A stretch of DNA of 64,000 nucleotides from Virgibacillus senegalensis (GCF_000821245.2 NZ_LN611425.1:1567234-1631233), one strand, 5' to 3'. Numbered from the stretch's first letter, positions 53,165 through 61,827 are shown. The notes: generated by a model from the letters alone, not told the origin. Translations and numbers: made by a program.

Positions 53165-53401
53165 ATGGCTGAAAGAAACCAAAACAGCAGCGGTCCTGGA
53201 TTCAGCCGCTTTGATGAAATGATGTTCGGCCCACGTAGGTCTTCCCAAGCAAGAAAAGAGCCTGGAACCCCCGTGAACAAAGCTGCAGAAGCAGAATCCT
53301 TTGATTTGTTTGGTACAGCGCAGACCATGATGGAAACTTATCAGCAATTATCCCCTTATGTGAAAGAGATATCCGGATTGATTAAACAATTCAAAAAATA
53401 A
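53165..53401 (+). CDS. Small hypothetical protein (position of yjzB)
   Basis: A 78-aa protein: a disordered basic/Gly/Ser-rich N-terminus with FDEMMFGPRR, then an amphipathic C-terminal helix (FDLFGTAQTMMETYQQLSPYVKEISGLIKQFKK). GGAGGTG precedes the 53165 ATG. It is divergent from fabH, the position occupied by yjzB in B. subtilis, but sequence identity with that protein cannot be judged here. Confidence 0.7.
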   Translation: MAERNQNSSGPGFSRFDEMMFGPRRSSQARKEPGTPVNKAAEAESFDLFGTAQTMMETYQQLSPYVKEISGLIKQFKK

Positions 53402-53421
53402 CAGCCATCCGCCGAAAGGCT

Positions 53422-53449
53422 GCGTCCGTCCTTAACGGACGCTCTTTGT
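53422..53449 (+). terminator. Probable terminator of the 78-aa gene
   Basis: 8-bp stem GCGTCCGT/ACGGACGC (53422-53429 with 53435-53442) followed by TCTTTG; preceded by a short AGCC/GGCT hairpin. Confidence 0.5.
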
Positions 53450-53483
53450 TCGTATTTGGAACAGCTCGCGAACGTTGACCAAA

Positions 53484-53521
53484 ATAAAAAGACTGCCTGC
53501 TTGTCCAGCAATTCGGCAGCC
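53484..53521 (-). terminator. Terminator of med
   Basis: On the minus strand GGCTGCC/GGCAGTC with an inner TGCT/AGCA stem, followed by TTTTTATTTT. Confidence 0.8.
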
Positions 53522-53544
53522 TCTACCTATGATCTCCATGGTTC

Positions 53545-54513
53545 CTATTTCTCATTTGGCAAAAGACCGGTTTCTTTATAGCGGTCAATCGCTTCATTTA
53601 TCTCCTCGACAAAGCTTTCCGGGACTTCGGAGCTGAATTCGCCCATGGTGATCCCGCCTTCCTGATAGTCGTACGTTTCCACATCCCCTGTCAGATCGCC
53701 TTCATTAAATTTCTTTGCCGTTTGTAAGTAAACATCATCTACATGCTGAACGGTGCTAGTCAAAACCGTTCGTTCGCCCAGGTCGGATTGATCTGTAACA
53801 TAACCGATCGCATATAGCCCTCTTTCCCTAACTTCATTAATCACCTGTACACTGAATTGATCTCCTGTCGGATAAAAAACATCGACATCTTTATCGGCCA
53901 TTTGATCCAGCATTCCCAACGCACTTTCACTATCGTCCCAGCTGTTGACAAAATTCATATGTACATAGGCGTCAGGATTTTCGTAATTGACTCCTTCATA
54001 AAAGCCCTCGATTTCCGGCTGCCATTCAAAAGCACCGATCAAACCGACATTGTTGGTGGAAGTCATTTTCCCGGCGACCATCCCGCTGAAGAACCCCATG
54101 GCATGGGAATTAAAATTGACTGAAGTCAAATTATCGCCAGTATATCCCCCATTAAAGTAGACGAAATGAATATCTGGGTATGCTTCATTGATTTCATCGA
54201 ACATTTTCCCATAACTACTGCTGTGGCCAAAGATCAAATTAATTCCCTGATTCGAGAATTCCTCGACAGCACGATTGACATCCTGCTGTGTTTGAATGCC
54301 CTCTTTAAAATAAACGTCCACATCATATTCTTCTTTGATTTTTAAAAGTCCCTGATATCCTTTATTCCCCCACGCCTGATCATGAATGGTGTTTTCTACC
54401 AGCATGCCAACCCTGTTTATTTCTCCTCCACCGAGGGTAGAACAGCCGGAAACCAAAAGGAAACAGAGACCAGTCAGGATGACAAGCGGAACAAAACCGT
54501 ATCTATTATTCAC
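53545..54513 (-). CDS. med: Med-like BMP-family lipoprotein
   Basis: A 322-aa lipoprotein (lipobox VSGC, Cys24) of the basic membrane protein family, with GMLVENTIHDQAWGNKGYQGLL, NQGINLIFGHSSSYG, MGFFSGMVAGKMTSTNNVGLIG and YAIGYVTDQSDLGERTVLTSTVQHVD. The last segment is nearly identical to B. subtilis Med, a positive regulator of comK expression. The order med - small gene - fabH is conserved. Start GTG at 54513 has GGGAG 8 nt upstream; the frame opens at a TTG five codons earlier. Confidence 0.9.
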   Translation of the reverse strand: MNNRYGFVPLVILTGLCFLLVSGCSTLGGGEINRVGMLVENTIHDQAWGNKGYQGLLKIKEEYDVDVYFKEGIQTQQDVNRAVEEFSNQGINLIFGHSSSYGKMFDEINEAYPDIHFVYFNGGYTGDNLTSVNFNSHAMGFFSGMVAGKMTSTNNVGLIGAFEWQPEIEGFYEGVNYENPDAYVHMNFVNSWDDSESALGMLDQMADKDVDVFYPTGDQFSVQVINEVRERGLYAIGYVTDQSDLGERTVLTSTVQHVDDVYLQTAKKFNEGDLTGDVETYDYQEGGITMGEFSSEVPESFVEEINEAIDRYKETGLLPNEK

Positions 54514-54607
54514 CGTGTGCACTCCCAATCGGTCAGTAATCTCTAGTACTATTCTACCGTTTAACCGCGAGCCCGTAAACGCTTCAAATTATTACATTCT
54601 GATTACA

Positions 54608-55237
54608 TTAATAAAAAGGCTGATATTTTTCATAATGCTCATCCAGCCTTTTCATCCTTTGCTCCTGCTCCTTTCTTGGGATGACGGGAATAATCTTAGC
54701 GGCAGCTTTTCCAAGCTCTTGTTCTTTACCGGCTGGACAAATGATAAGGGGCTGATTCTGCTCTTCCTCCAACAGTGGCAGCAACTCCTCACAAAAATCT
54801 TCGATATAGACAGCTTCCGTACGGAATTCTTCTGAATTGAAAAGGACCGTCCCGCCATCCTGTCCGGGAAAACTGTTCTGCGATCTCGGCATCCATTCAC
54901 CATATAGCATCGGTAGTTCAATATGAAAGCATTCATCCGAGTTCAAGCGGTCCTGCTTTTTCCTGCTTAAAATGAAATGATTGGCGTTCAGTCCGGCTGT
55001 TTTTGTCCCGCCATCCAATTCAATTACAGCGGCCAAAGACTTTCTTCTCTGACTGTCTTTAAACTCCTCGATTGTTCCATATAAATGAAAAGAGCTGTTC
55101 CGGGCAAGAAATGCCCAAAAGTTATCTTGTTTGGCAGTTACCGGTTCCCCGATGCCGATCACCTCATCCCCTCGTTGCAATAGCTTCTGACATAGATGAA
55201 AGCCAATCCAGTCAAAACATGGCAAAATCAAATACAT
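54608..55237 (-). CDS. yjaV: NAD(P)-binding epimerase-like protein YjaV
   Basis: A 209-aa protein whose N-terminus MYLILPCFDWIGFHLCQKLLQRGDEVIGIG looks like a degenerate Rossmann fold, missing the usual GxxGxxG. Middle parts (HIELPMLYGEWMPR) recall NAD-dependent epimerases. Position upstream of med equals yjaV. AGAGGTGG precedes the 55237 ATG. The loss of the nucleotide motif suggests it may no longer be an oxidoreductase. Confidence 0.75.
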   Translation of the reverse strand: MYLILPCFDWIGFHLCQKLLQRGDEVIGIGEPVTAKQDNFWAFLARNSSFHLYGTIEEFKDSQRRKSLAAVIELDGGTKTAGLNANHFILSRKKQDRLNSDECFHIELPMLYGEWMPRSQNSFPGQDGGTVLFNSEEFRTEAVYIEDFCEELLPLLEEEQNQPLIICPAGKEQELGKAAAKIIPVIPRKEQEQRMKRLDEHYEKYQPFY

Positions 55238-55457
55238 ATGCCGCCCACCTCTTTTCCTTTTTTTCAACTATTACTCAGAATAGATGGATTATTTTATGAT
55301 CATTTTATTTATATAGCGATGCCCCCATGCATGTTGATGGATCCTTGATTCCATAAAACCACAGATTTGAACTTAAAATTAAAATTTTTTATATTTATTT
55401 TTAAACAGGCTCGTGCTAAACTTAAGATTAGAATGTGTTAAAAATGAGGTGAAATGA

Positions 55458-55634
55458 TTGCGTTATCTTTGGACAGTTATCTGGTCATTTTTACTTAGCT
55501 TTTTGATTTCGTATGTATTATCAAGCATGGGTGGAGCTGAATCTCTCCCATTCGATCAGGTGCTTGTGTTAACAGTGATTTTTTCTGTAGCAATTTTTCT
55601 TTTAGGCGGTGCCTTGAAGGAAGAAACAGAATAG
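55458..55634 (+). CDS. DUF2929-family small membrane protein
   Basis: A 58-aa protein: TTG start with GAGGTGA at 5-nt spacing, then RYLWTVIWSFLLSFLISYVLSSMGG as one membrane segment and VLVLTVIFSVAIFLLGGAL as the second, ending KEETE. The RYIWT-type N-terminus and length fit DUF2929, found near yjaV/med in Bacilli. Function unknown. Confidence 0.75.
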   Translation: MRYLWTVIWSFLLSFLISYVLSSMGGAESLPFDQVLVLTVIFSVAIFLLGGALKEETE

Positions 55635-55656
55635 GCTGCTTCTGCTGCCAATTTGG

Positions 55657-55696
55657 AAACCCTTGCCCACAAGGAGTCGTCGGCAAGGGTTTATTA
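55657..55696. terminator. Bidirectional terminator after the DUF2929 gene
   Basis: Perfect 11-bp stem AAACCCTTGCC/GGCAAGGGTTT (55657-55667 with 55682-55692) with a 14-nt loop; also placed to end the convergent gene at 55708. Confidence 0.75.
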
Positions 55697-55707
55697 TTCG
55701 AAAATTT

Positions 55708-56043
55708 TTAAAACCAAGGTAATGCACTTAGAGCGACTAGTGCTGTCAATGGCAGGATTAAGCGTTGAAAACGGCCTGGCCCATATCCGTAACCGTATCC
55801 GGGGTAACCGTAACCAGGATAACCATAGCCTGGGTAATACCCAAACTGCCGATCGTTTCCATAGCCTGTGTAATGCTCTTGGATAGCTGTCTGTACCGGA
55901 ACCGCCAGATAGACAAAATCTTCATCCAAATCGACGACGATTCCGTCCACTTTTGTCCCATCGTTCAATTCAGCAAGGACATAGGAATTCATATGTGATT
56001 TGCATAGCTCATATATATGGTGGTGGCTGTGCGGCCTGTTCAT
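55708..56043 (-). CDS. Hypothetical protein with Gly-Tyr-Pro repeats
   Basis: A 111-aa protein. The N-terminal 55 residues (YELCKSHMNSYVLAELNDGTKVDGIVVDLDEDFVYLAVPV) look like a small Sm-like beta barrel; a tandem PGYGYPGYGYPGYGYGYG stretch follows and a hydrophobic helix (LILPLTALVALSALPWF) ends it. AAGGAGG precedes the 56043 ATG. The repeat recalls coat or surface proteins, and a tail anchor or secretion is possible. Not recognised as a characterised family. Confidence 0.7.
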   Translation of the reverse strand: MNRPHSHHHIYELCKSHMNSYVLAELNDGTKVDGIVVDLDEDFVYLAVPVQTAIQEHYTGYGNDRQFGYYPGYGYPGYGYPGYGYGYGPGRFQRLILPLTALVALSALPWF

Positions 56044-56173
56044 TCTTACTACCTCCTTCACACTTTAGCCTATTCAGAAAAGATTGGGTGTGTGACAGGA
56101 GTATTCTCGATTAAAAACAACAACGAAAATATCTTAGTTAAAAGTATCGCTATAGAAAATTGGGAGGAAAAAC

Positions 56174-56998
56174 ATGGAGTTTGCCAATGATTTCTGGATT
56201 TTAGTCAAATATATCGTTTTAGGATTGTTTCAAGGATTTACAGAACCAATACCGATTTCCTCAAGCGGACATCTCGTCCTGCTGAGAAACTTATTTCAAT
56301 TGGATATACACGGCCTGTCTTTCGAAATTTTGGTCAATGCCGGTTCGTTGATTGCCGTATTGCTTATCTACAAAAATGACATTCTCCGTTTAATTCAAAA
56401 CGGTTTTCGTTATTTGTTCACCAAACAACCGGACACACGGGATGATTTTAATTTTATTTTGTACTTGATTGTCGGCACTGTTCCGGCAGGCGTCATTGGA
56501 ATTTTGTTCGAGGATCAAATTGAACGGGTCTTCAGCATACCACAGATGGTTGGCATTACCTTGATCGTAACAGGAATTGCCTTGTGGATCATTCGAAATA
56601 TAAAAGGTTATAAAAACGATGGTGAGATTTCGTTCAAAGATGCGATTATCGTCGGTTTTGCTCAGGCGGTCGCGCTTATACCGGGAATAAGCCGGTCCGG
56701 TGCCACAATCGTGGCGGCCATGCTGCTTGGCATGCATAAAGAAACCGCGCTTCGGTATTCGTTTTTGCTTTATATCCCGGTAAGTCTCGGAACGCTTTTA
56801 CTCGGTGTAGAGGATATAATAAGCGACGAGCAGTTCAGCACCCTATTCATCCCTTATTTGCTTGCGTTTATGGCTTCCATTGTGGCCACTTATTATTCTT
56901 TACGATGGTTTATGAATATCATGGCAAAAGGAAATTTAAAATACTTTTCCTTTTATTGTTTTATCGTCGGAATCCTGGCATTTTTGTTTCTCAGATAA
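56174..56998 (+). CDS. uppP: Undecaprenyl-diphosphatase UppP
   Basis: A 274-aa polytopic enzyme that recycles the lipid carrier for wall synthesis. The BacA motifs [13 protein letters not shown] (Glu24 to His33) and [10 protein letters not shown] (Arg174) form the membrane active site; eight helices are predicted. TGGGAGG precedes the ATG. It confers bacitracin resistance when overproduced. Monocistronic with its own terminator. Confidence 0.95.
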   Translation: MEFANDFWILVKYIVLGLFQGFTEPIPISSSGHLVLLRNLFQLDIHGLSFEILVNAGSLIAVLLIYKNDILRLIQNGFRYLFTKQPDTRDDFNFILYLIVGTVPAGVIGILFEDQIERVFSIPQMVGITLIVTGIALWIIRNIKGYKNDGEISFKDAIIVGFAQAVALIPGISRSGATIVAAMLLGMHKETALRYSFLLYIPVSLGTLLLGVEDIISDEQFSTLFIPYLLAFMASIVATYYSLRWFMNIMAKGNLKYFSFYCFIVGILAFLFLR

Positions 56999-57002
56999 AA
57001 AT

Positions 57003-57041
57003 AGGCTGTCCAGCATGTTACCATGCGGACAGCTTTTTTTA
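57003..57041 (+). terminator. Terminator of uppP
   Basis: Stem GCTGTCC/GGACAGC (57005-57011 with 57027-57033) with an inner GCATG/CATGC pair, then seven T. Confidence 0.88.
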
Positions 57042-57325
57042 TAAGTCAAAGCTTTCCTTGGCAGTATTCTCTGAGAAATAGAAGCTGTTCCTTGCGAAGG
57101 AAATACCGAAGACGCCTCGAAAATACAAACCGATTACCATTGTACGATGTATCGCTGCCGCAGTCTTCCTTGTCCGGCGGGAGGAATGGCCATGGTGCGA
57201 TCCCGTTAAAAAACCCTTCGCGATTTTGCGAGGCCACTGAAAAAGTCCTTTTTATCTAAAGTGGCTGTCAACGCTCGTTGTTGATTCCGCGAATCGCTTG
57301 TCGGTGGATGCTTGCCGCGGGCACG

Positions 57326-57374
57326 GCCTCAGCTAACTTGGTCAAGAAGATCACTTGACCAAGTTAGCTGAGGC
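57326..57374. repeat. 21-bp perfect inverted repeat inside IS copy B
   Basis: Arms 57326-57346 and 57354-57374 pair perfectly around a 7-nt loop, beginning GCCTCAGCTAACTTGG. The same left arm is in copy A, where the right arm has diverged. Confidence 0.8.
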
Positions 57375-57520
57375 TCGCGCTGTTCCCGCAGGCGTCACCG
57401 CCGCTCGCTCATCGTGGAATTTCCAAGAGCCAATCTAAAAAGAGTTGATTTTCTTTGTTTAAAAAAAGAAAATCACAATCTTTTTTCTTGTACAAGGAAT
57501 ACATAAAAGGGAGAGATTCG

Positions 57521-58352
57521 ATGTTAGACCGTCAATTATCCATGAGTTTAACTCAGTATGAAGGCCTCTACGATATAGTGGTCACTAAGGATCAACTTCC
57601 TCGGGAAATGAATGAGCTTATCGATTTTTCCTTCGTTTATGACGAACGGAAGGACAAATACTGTCATGACAAAGGACGGAACGTTGTTCATCCCATTCGT
57701 ATGTTCAAATACCTTCTCCTGAAAAACATTTATACGTTGTCTGATGTGGGTCTCGTGGAACGAGCTCAGGTCGACATGTCCTTCAAGTATTTCCTTGCAA
57801 TGGCTCCAGAAAATGACGTCATTGACCCCAGCTTATTAGCACACTTCCGTCGCAAACGTCTTAAAGACACAAACCTTTTAGATCTCCTGATTGGAAAACG
57901 GTGGAGGTCGCTCTTGAAAAAGGCATGATTCAATCGAAGTCTCTTATTCTTGATGCGACGTACACCTAAGCTCGATACAATCAGACATCTCCTCAATAAG
58001 TATTGCGCAATCGTTCCGAAACGTCCGAAAAATGATTTATTCCGTCGATGAATCGATGAAGCAAAAGTTTCCAGAGAAACCAACTGTAGATACGCTTGAA
58101 GCTGAGTTAGACTATCCAGAACGCCTTGTCGAAGTCATTGAAAAAGAACCAAAGCTCGTCTTTATCCCCAAAATCAAAGAACCGGTGAACTTACTTAAAG
58201 AGACGATTGCCGTTGACCAACTGGAACTACAAGAATCACCAGATCCTGATTCCCGTTTGGGGTCTTCGAGTCTCGAAGTCATGCGCATTCAAGGTGCGAT
58301 GGCGATTTTCACGGCAAACGTAAAACGAATTGTTGAACTAATGAGGGAATAG
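57521..58352 (+). pseudogene. IS1182-family transposase, frameshifted and deleted
   Basis: The frame begins MLDRQLSMSLTQYEGLYDIV with a GGGAGAG site and reads through LLDLLIGK, where a base loss shifts the frame; the normal continuation VALEKGMIQSKSLILDA is in another frame, with two stops. A later block (MIYSVDESMKQKF...LQESPDPDSRLG) is joined directly to SSSLEVMRIQGAMAIFTANVKRI, so about 150 residues with the DDE catalytic residues are missing. Confidence 0.88.
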
Positions 58353-58494
58353 AGGGCACAAACCTTTAAAAATTAGACGAAAAGCGGTCAGTGTGGAAAT
58401 TAATTTCCGCCCTGACCGCTTTTTTAAAATTCTACCTATCATTAAACTTCAGTTTTTCAGTGGCCTTGCGACGTGCAAGGGGTTTTAACCATTA

Positions 58495-58806
58495 TTAATC
58501 TGGAATGCCGAGAGCGATTTTGGCATATCTGGACATCCGGTCTTTCGACCAAGGCGGATTCCAAACGATGTTAACATTGGTTTCCTTAACTTCTGGAATG
58601 TCGCTCATCACAAATTTAACATCTTGTTCAATATGGCCAGCCAGCGGGCAGCCCATTGCAGTCAATGTCATAGTCACTGTCGCCACTCCGTTTTCGTCTA
58701 AATCGACACCATATACTAAGCCTAAATTCACAATATCTATCCCGAGTTCCGGGTCAATAACGTTCTCAAGGGCACCCATCAAGTTTTCCTGCAACGCTTC
58801 CTCCAT
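58495..58806 (-). CDS. yitW: MIP18/DUF59-family Fe-S assembly factor YitW (SufT-like)
   Basis: A 102-aa protein with ENVIDPELGIDIVNLGLVYGVDLDENG and the conserved Cys in TAMGCPLAGHIEQDV, the MIP18 family pattern, which assists Fe-S cluster maturation. The 58806 ATG has an AAGGAGG site. It precedes yitV in reverse as in B. subtilis. IS copy B occupies its downstream terminator region. Confidence 0.92.
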   Translation of the reverse strand: MEEALQENLMGALENVIDPELGIDIVNLGLVYGVDLDENGVATVTMTLTAMGCPLAGHIEQDVKFVMSDIPEVKETNVNIVWNPPWSKDRMSRYAKIALGIPD

Positions 58807-58887
58807 GATACAAACCTCCTTGATATTGGTTCTTCTTATTATAAACACATATCCGACATTTTTTAAATGATAATCCTTGCTGATCCA

Positions 58888-59649
58888 CTACAATTGCATT
58901 TCAAACCATTTGACCGTCTCCAGTATAGCAAACCTGCTTACTTTATGCCCACGGCCGACCTCACGTAAAAATCGGATGCTTTCCGGATTTTTATAATAAG
59001 GAACGACTTCCTTGTAAAAACTGTAAGCATGATCAAATGGGACGACGGGATCTGCTTCGCCATGCCAAAAAAACAAAGGCCGTTCATATAATTTATCCTG
59101 TTGCTTCGACAAATCTATTGGCTCAAGCTGGCGATAAACAGCATTAACTTCTTCGTCTGTCATCATAAAGTCAGAGCTGCTTTTCATTTGGTCAACCAAA
59201 GCTTGGGCATAGTCGGTTATTTTTGGTGATCCCATCAATATAGCAGATGCTTTAATCCATGGATACTGCGTCAAAGCAGCTGCAGTGGTAATCCCACCCA
59301 TGCTGGTACCGGCAAGGCCAAACCGACCATTAAGTAGCATATTCTTTTCTTCGAGGGTGTCCTTGATCATCTGTAAGTCCTTGATGTTCTGCCCAACAAT
59401 ATCAAAGAAGCGGACATTCATTTCATTAGTTGACAGATCCTCTGCCCTGTCTCCATGGAGCATGCTGTCCGGAAGAATGACCCGGTAACCTTTTTCCGCG
59501 AGCAAATATGCAAGTGGCAGATTATGTTCTTTCGCACTGGTATAACCGTGGAAATATGTAAGTACTGGCAGCGGTTCGCCGCTTTTTTCTGCATCGACAA
59601 CAACTAGAAGCGGTATTTCATTCCATTTTTCTCTGCTTACGGTGATCAT
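58888..59649 (-). CDS. yitV: Alpha/beta hydrolase YitV
   Basis: A 253-aa esterase/peptidase-like hydrolase. TYFHGYTSAKE forms the oxyanion strand, GTSMGG carries Ser116, WHGEADPVVP supplies the Asp and GRGHKVS the His. It lies beside yitW and opposite yitU, the B. subtilis arrangement. Substrate unknown. The start is the ATG of MITVSREKWNEIP; the upstream site is weak. Confidence 0.9.
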   Translation of the reverse strand: MITVSREKWNEIPLLVVVDAEKSGEPLPVLTYFHGYTSAKEHNLPLAYLLAEKGYRVILPDSMLHGDRAEDLSTNEMNVRFFDIVGQNIKDLQMIKDTLEEKNMLLNGRFGLAGTSMGGITTAAALTQYPWIKASAILMGSPKITDYAQALVDQMKSSSDFMMTDEEVNAVYRQLEPIDLSKQQDKLYERPLFFWHGEADPVVPFDHAYSFYKEVVPYYKNPESIRFLREVGRGHKVSRFAILETVKWFEMQL

Positions 59650-59798
59650 GTCTTCTTATCCTCTCATGAATGGTATGTTTATAATTCCATGATAATCGTT
59701 ACGTCCTAAACATGCAAAACAAACAGTAAATTTAACCCATTCTTTACAGATAACCTGTTCACCGATAAACTATACTTACATAAGAGGTGATATTATAA

Positions 59799-60638
59799 AT
59801 GAAAACCAACCAGCACTTGATAGCATTGGACCTGGATGGAACCTTACTAACCGACAACAAGGTAATTAGTGAAAAAAACAAAAATGTCATCATGCAGGCA
59901 AAGCAAGCAGGACATATTGTAGTAATCTCCACAGGCAGACCACACCGTGCCAGTATTGATTATTACCATGAACTCCAACTGGACACTCCTATGGTCAATT
60001 TTAACGGCGCTCTGATTCACCATCCGTTAGATGATAAATGGGATGCTGTCCATTCTCCACTTCCGAACAGGACAGCAAAGGCAATCATCCAAACGTGTTA
60101 CGACTTGGAGGTTAACAATATCATGGCCGAAGTGGGGGACGATGTATTCCTTGATCAGTATGATGAAGAATTAATGGAAATTTTCCATACCGATCAGGCC
60201 AATCCTGTCACCGTCGGCAGTTTGAAAAACACCTTGGATGAGGACCCGACTTCTCTGTTGATCCACCCCCAGGAGGACCATATCCAAGCGCTTCGATCCC
60301 ATTTGGATGACAAACACGCTGCCGTAATCGAGCACCGTAAATGGGGCGCGCCTTGGCATGTGATTGAAATTGTGCGCAAAGGCTTAAATAAAGCCGTTGG
60401 CCTGGACAAAATCGCCCATTATTATGATATTCCGCAGTCGCGAATCATTGCTTTTGGAGACGAAGACAACGATCTGGAAATGATTGAATATGCCGGCGTC
60501 GGAGTTGCAATGGGAAACGGCATCGATGAATTAAAAGAATTGGCAAACTATGTAGCGGATACTAATGAAGCAGATGGAATCGGTAGTTTCTTGGAAGAAT
60601 ACCTTCAGCTTGGGACGAAAAGCACGAGTGCCAGATAA
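59799..60638 (+). CDS. yitU: Cof-type HAD-IIB phosphatase YitU
   Basis: A 279-aa HAD enzyme with motif I ALDLDGT (Asp11, Asp13), VVISTGRPH, and the GDEDNDLEMI motif IV. Cof-type members include sugar phosphate, pyridoxal phosphate and flavin-precursor phosphatases. AGAGGTG precedes the ATG. It is transcribed divergently from yitV. Confidence 0.9.
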   Translation: MKTNQHLIALDLDGTLLTDNKVISEKNKNVIMQAKQAGHIVVISTGRPHRASIDYYHELQLDTPMVNFNGALIHHPLDDKWDAVHSPLPNRTAKAIIQTCYDLEVNNIMAEVGDDVFLDQYDEELMEIFHTDQANPVTVGSLKNTLDEDPTSLLIHPQEDHIQALRSHLDDKHAAVIEHRKWGAPWHVIEIVRKGLNKAVGLDKIAHYYDIPQSRIIAFGDEDNDLEMIEYAGVGVAMGNGIDELKELANYVADTNEADGIGSFLEEYLQLGTKSTSAR

Positions 60639-60695
60639 TCCTTTTTTCGTATGGCATCATTTTCAAGTCATTCTTTTCCCGCATAAGTCGATACT

Positions 60696-60727
60696 AAGCT
60701 TGAACGCAGCAGCGTTCAGGCTTTTTT
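60696..60727 (+). terminator. Terminator of yitU
   Basis: 10-bp stem with one G-U pair (60698-60707 with 60712-60721), AGCA loop, then TTTTTT. Confidence 0.85.
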
Positions 60728-60815
60728 ATTGGTATTCCGGCGCCAATGTTGCAATAAAGAGTTTGTTGCCTGGATCACAGGTTTTCCGCAGACATTTCTA
60801 TCAGGGGGAATGGAA

Positions 60816-60965
60816 ATGAGCAAAAAAAGCAAGTCAAAGCGATTTACGCAACAAGGGGCCGATTCGGTAAAAAGACACGATGAACGTTTCCCCTATCGGG
60901 AGCGCTTTACCGATGTGGAGCGTAAAGAGGAACAAGCAGACCAACATACTCTGGGAGGTTTTTAA
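60816..60965 (+). CDS. Very small basic hypothetical protein
   Basis: A 49-aa protein, MSKKSKSKRFTQQGADSVKRH..., very hydrophilic, with a Lys-rich start and an Arg/Glu-rich middle, resembling small spore or nucleic-acid-binding proteins in composition only. GGGGGA lies before the 60816 ATG; the ATG at 60810 would overlap it. It ends 2 bp before the next small gene, so they are co-transcribed. Confidence 0.6.
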   Translation: MSKKSKSKRFTQQGADSVKRHDERFPYRERFTDVERKEEQADQHTLGGF

Positions 60966-60967
60966 CG

Positions 60968-61171
60968 ATGGCAAACAATTTCATGGAGCAAGCTAGAAAT
61001 GCTATGAACCGTTTAACCAACATGACAAATGGCGGCCAGAATATTAGCGAACAGGATAAACAAGCAGCTCGTAATGCGATCCAATCTGCCTATACAAGCG
61101 CTTCTCCTGAAGAACAAGAACAACTTCAACAATTAGAAGAGCAGCTTAATCGTCATAACCAAATGCAATAA
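60968..61171 (+). CDS. DUF3813-like small helical protein
   Basis: A 67-aa protein, MANNFMEQARNAMNRLTNMT... with the ARNAIQSAYTSASPEEQEQLQQLEEQL helix, Gln/Asn-rich. The pattern fits DUF3813, small Bacillus proteins encoded between yitT and yitU. GGGAGG precedes the ATG. It is the second gene of a two-gene unit ending in a strong terminator. Function unknown. Confidence 0.65.
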   Translation: MANNFMEQARNAMNRLTNMTNGGQNISEQDKQAARNAIQSAYTSASPEEQEQLQQLEEQLNRHNQMQ

Positions 61172-61175
61172 CCTG

Positions 61176-61207
61176 AAAAGGCGGCCCCAACCGGGTGCCG
61201 CCTTTTT
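61176..61207 (+). terminator. Terminator of the two small genes
   Basis: Stem AAGGCGGC/GCCGCCTT with extra CCC/GGG pairs, then TTTTT, 5 bp after the stop. Confidence 0.85.
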
Positions 61208-61361
61208 AACCATTTTGCAGAAGAACGTTAGAGCCGACAAAAATCGATTATTATTACCCAGGAAATATTGAAGAGAGGTTACACTTCCCTTTCCTCCCTT
61301 TTGCAAATAACAAAATTCTGCTATTATGGACATAAATCTGTGTTACATAGGAGGACTAAGC

Positions 61362-61625
61362 ATGAGTGTACGAGCGGAAGCTACGCCTAATCCGAATGCA
61401 ATGAAATTCACTACGGATTCCATGATCTTTGAAGGGAATAACAGTGTGTCCGTGATGGCTGGCCAGACAAGTGAGCATCAGGTACTGAACGATCTGATGG
61501 AATTGGATGGAGTCGACAATGTTTTCGGGTTCCAGAACTTCATCACCGTCAACAAGAAATTTGACGCCGAGTGGGAACAGCTCACCGAGCAAGTAGAAGC
61601 CATTTTAAACGAATACGGCTATTAA
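61362..61625 (+). CDS. NifU N-terminal (Nfu_N) domain protein
   Basis: An 87-aa protein made only of the Nfu N-terminal domain: RAEATPNPNAMKFTTDSMI, ELDGVDNVFGFQNFITVNK and a C-terminal helix. The CxxC scaffold domain that holds the Fe-S cluster in full Nfu proteins is absent, so it is probably a partner or regulator rather than a carrier. TAGGAGGAC precedes the 61362 ATG. Confidence 0.85.
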   Translation: MSVRAEATPNPNAMKFTTDSMIFEGNNSVSVMAGQTSEHQVLNDLMELDGVDNVFGFQNFITVNKKFDAEWEQLTEQVEAILNEYGY

Positions 61626-61655
61626 GTTTTTCACCAGCACTATCTAATTAAAAAA

Positions 61656-61700
61656 AGAGCTGTCCAAGTAGGTATAAACTTACTTGGCAGCTCTCTTTTG
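61656..61700 (+). terminator. Terminator of the Nfu_N gene
   Basis: 13-bp stem with one mismatch (61658-61671 with 61682-61694), A-tract before and TCTTTT after. Confidence 0.85.
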
Positions 61701-61827
61701 TAAATGAAAGGTTCCAGGTCCTCTGGGAAGCAAGGCAAGTAAAGCTTTTCCGGGAACACACCTTGCCTCTCGAACCCTCCTCCCTCTTTATGCGAGTCAC
61801 CGCTATATTAGTGACAACTGCTTTGTA

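Larger units (their letters stand above)
57230..58467 (+). mobile_element. Internally deleted IS1182-type element, copy B
   Basis: Ends are GAGGCCACTGAAAAAG and, inverted, AAGGCCACTGAAAAAC, matching copy A. At 1.24 kb it keeps the left non-coding end and most N-terminal transposase sequence plus the extreme C-terminus, but the catalytic middle is deleted. The bases outside GGCC on both sides read TTGCGA, a possible 6-bp target repeat. The flanks are complementary and, when joined, form a hairpin with a T-tract beyond the yitW stop. A perfect 21-bp inverted repeat lies inside (57326-57374). Confidence 0.85.

Noticed and set aside
55768-55840. Tandem repeat suggesting a CRISPR or microsatellite
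   Set aside because: It is the coding sequence for the PGYGY repeats in the 111-aa protein; there are no spacers.
57046-57237. Minus-strand frame between uppP and IS copy B
   Set aside because: It starts inside the IS inverted repeat and has no ribosome-binding site; no family resemblance.
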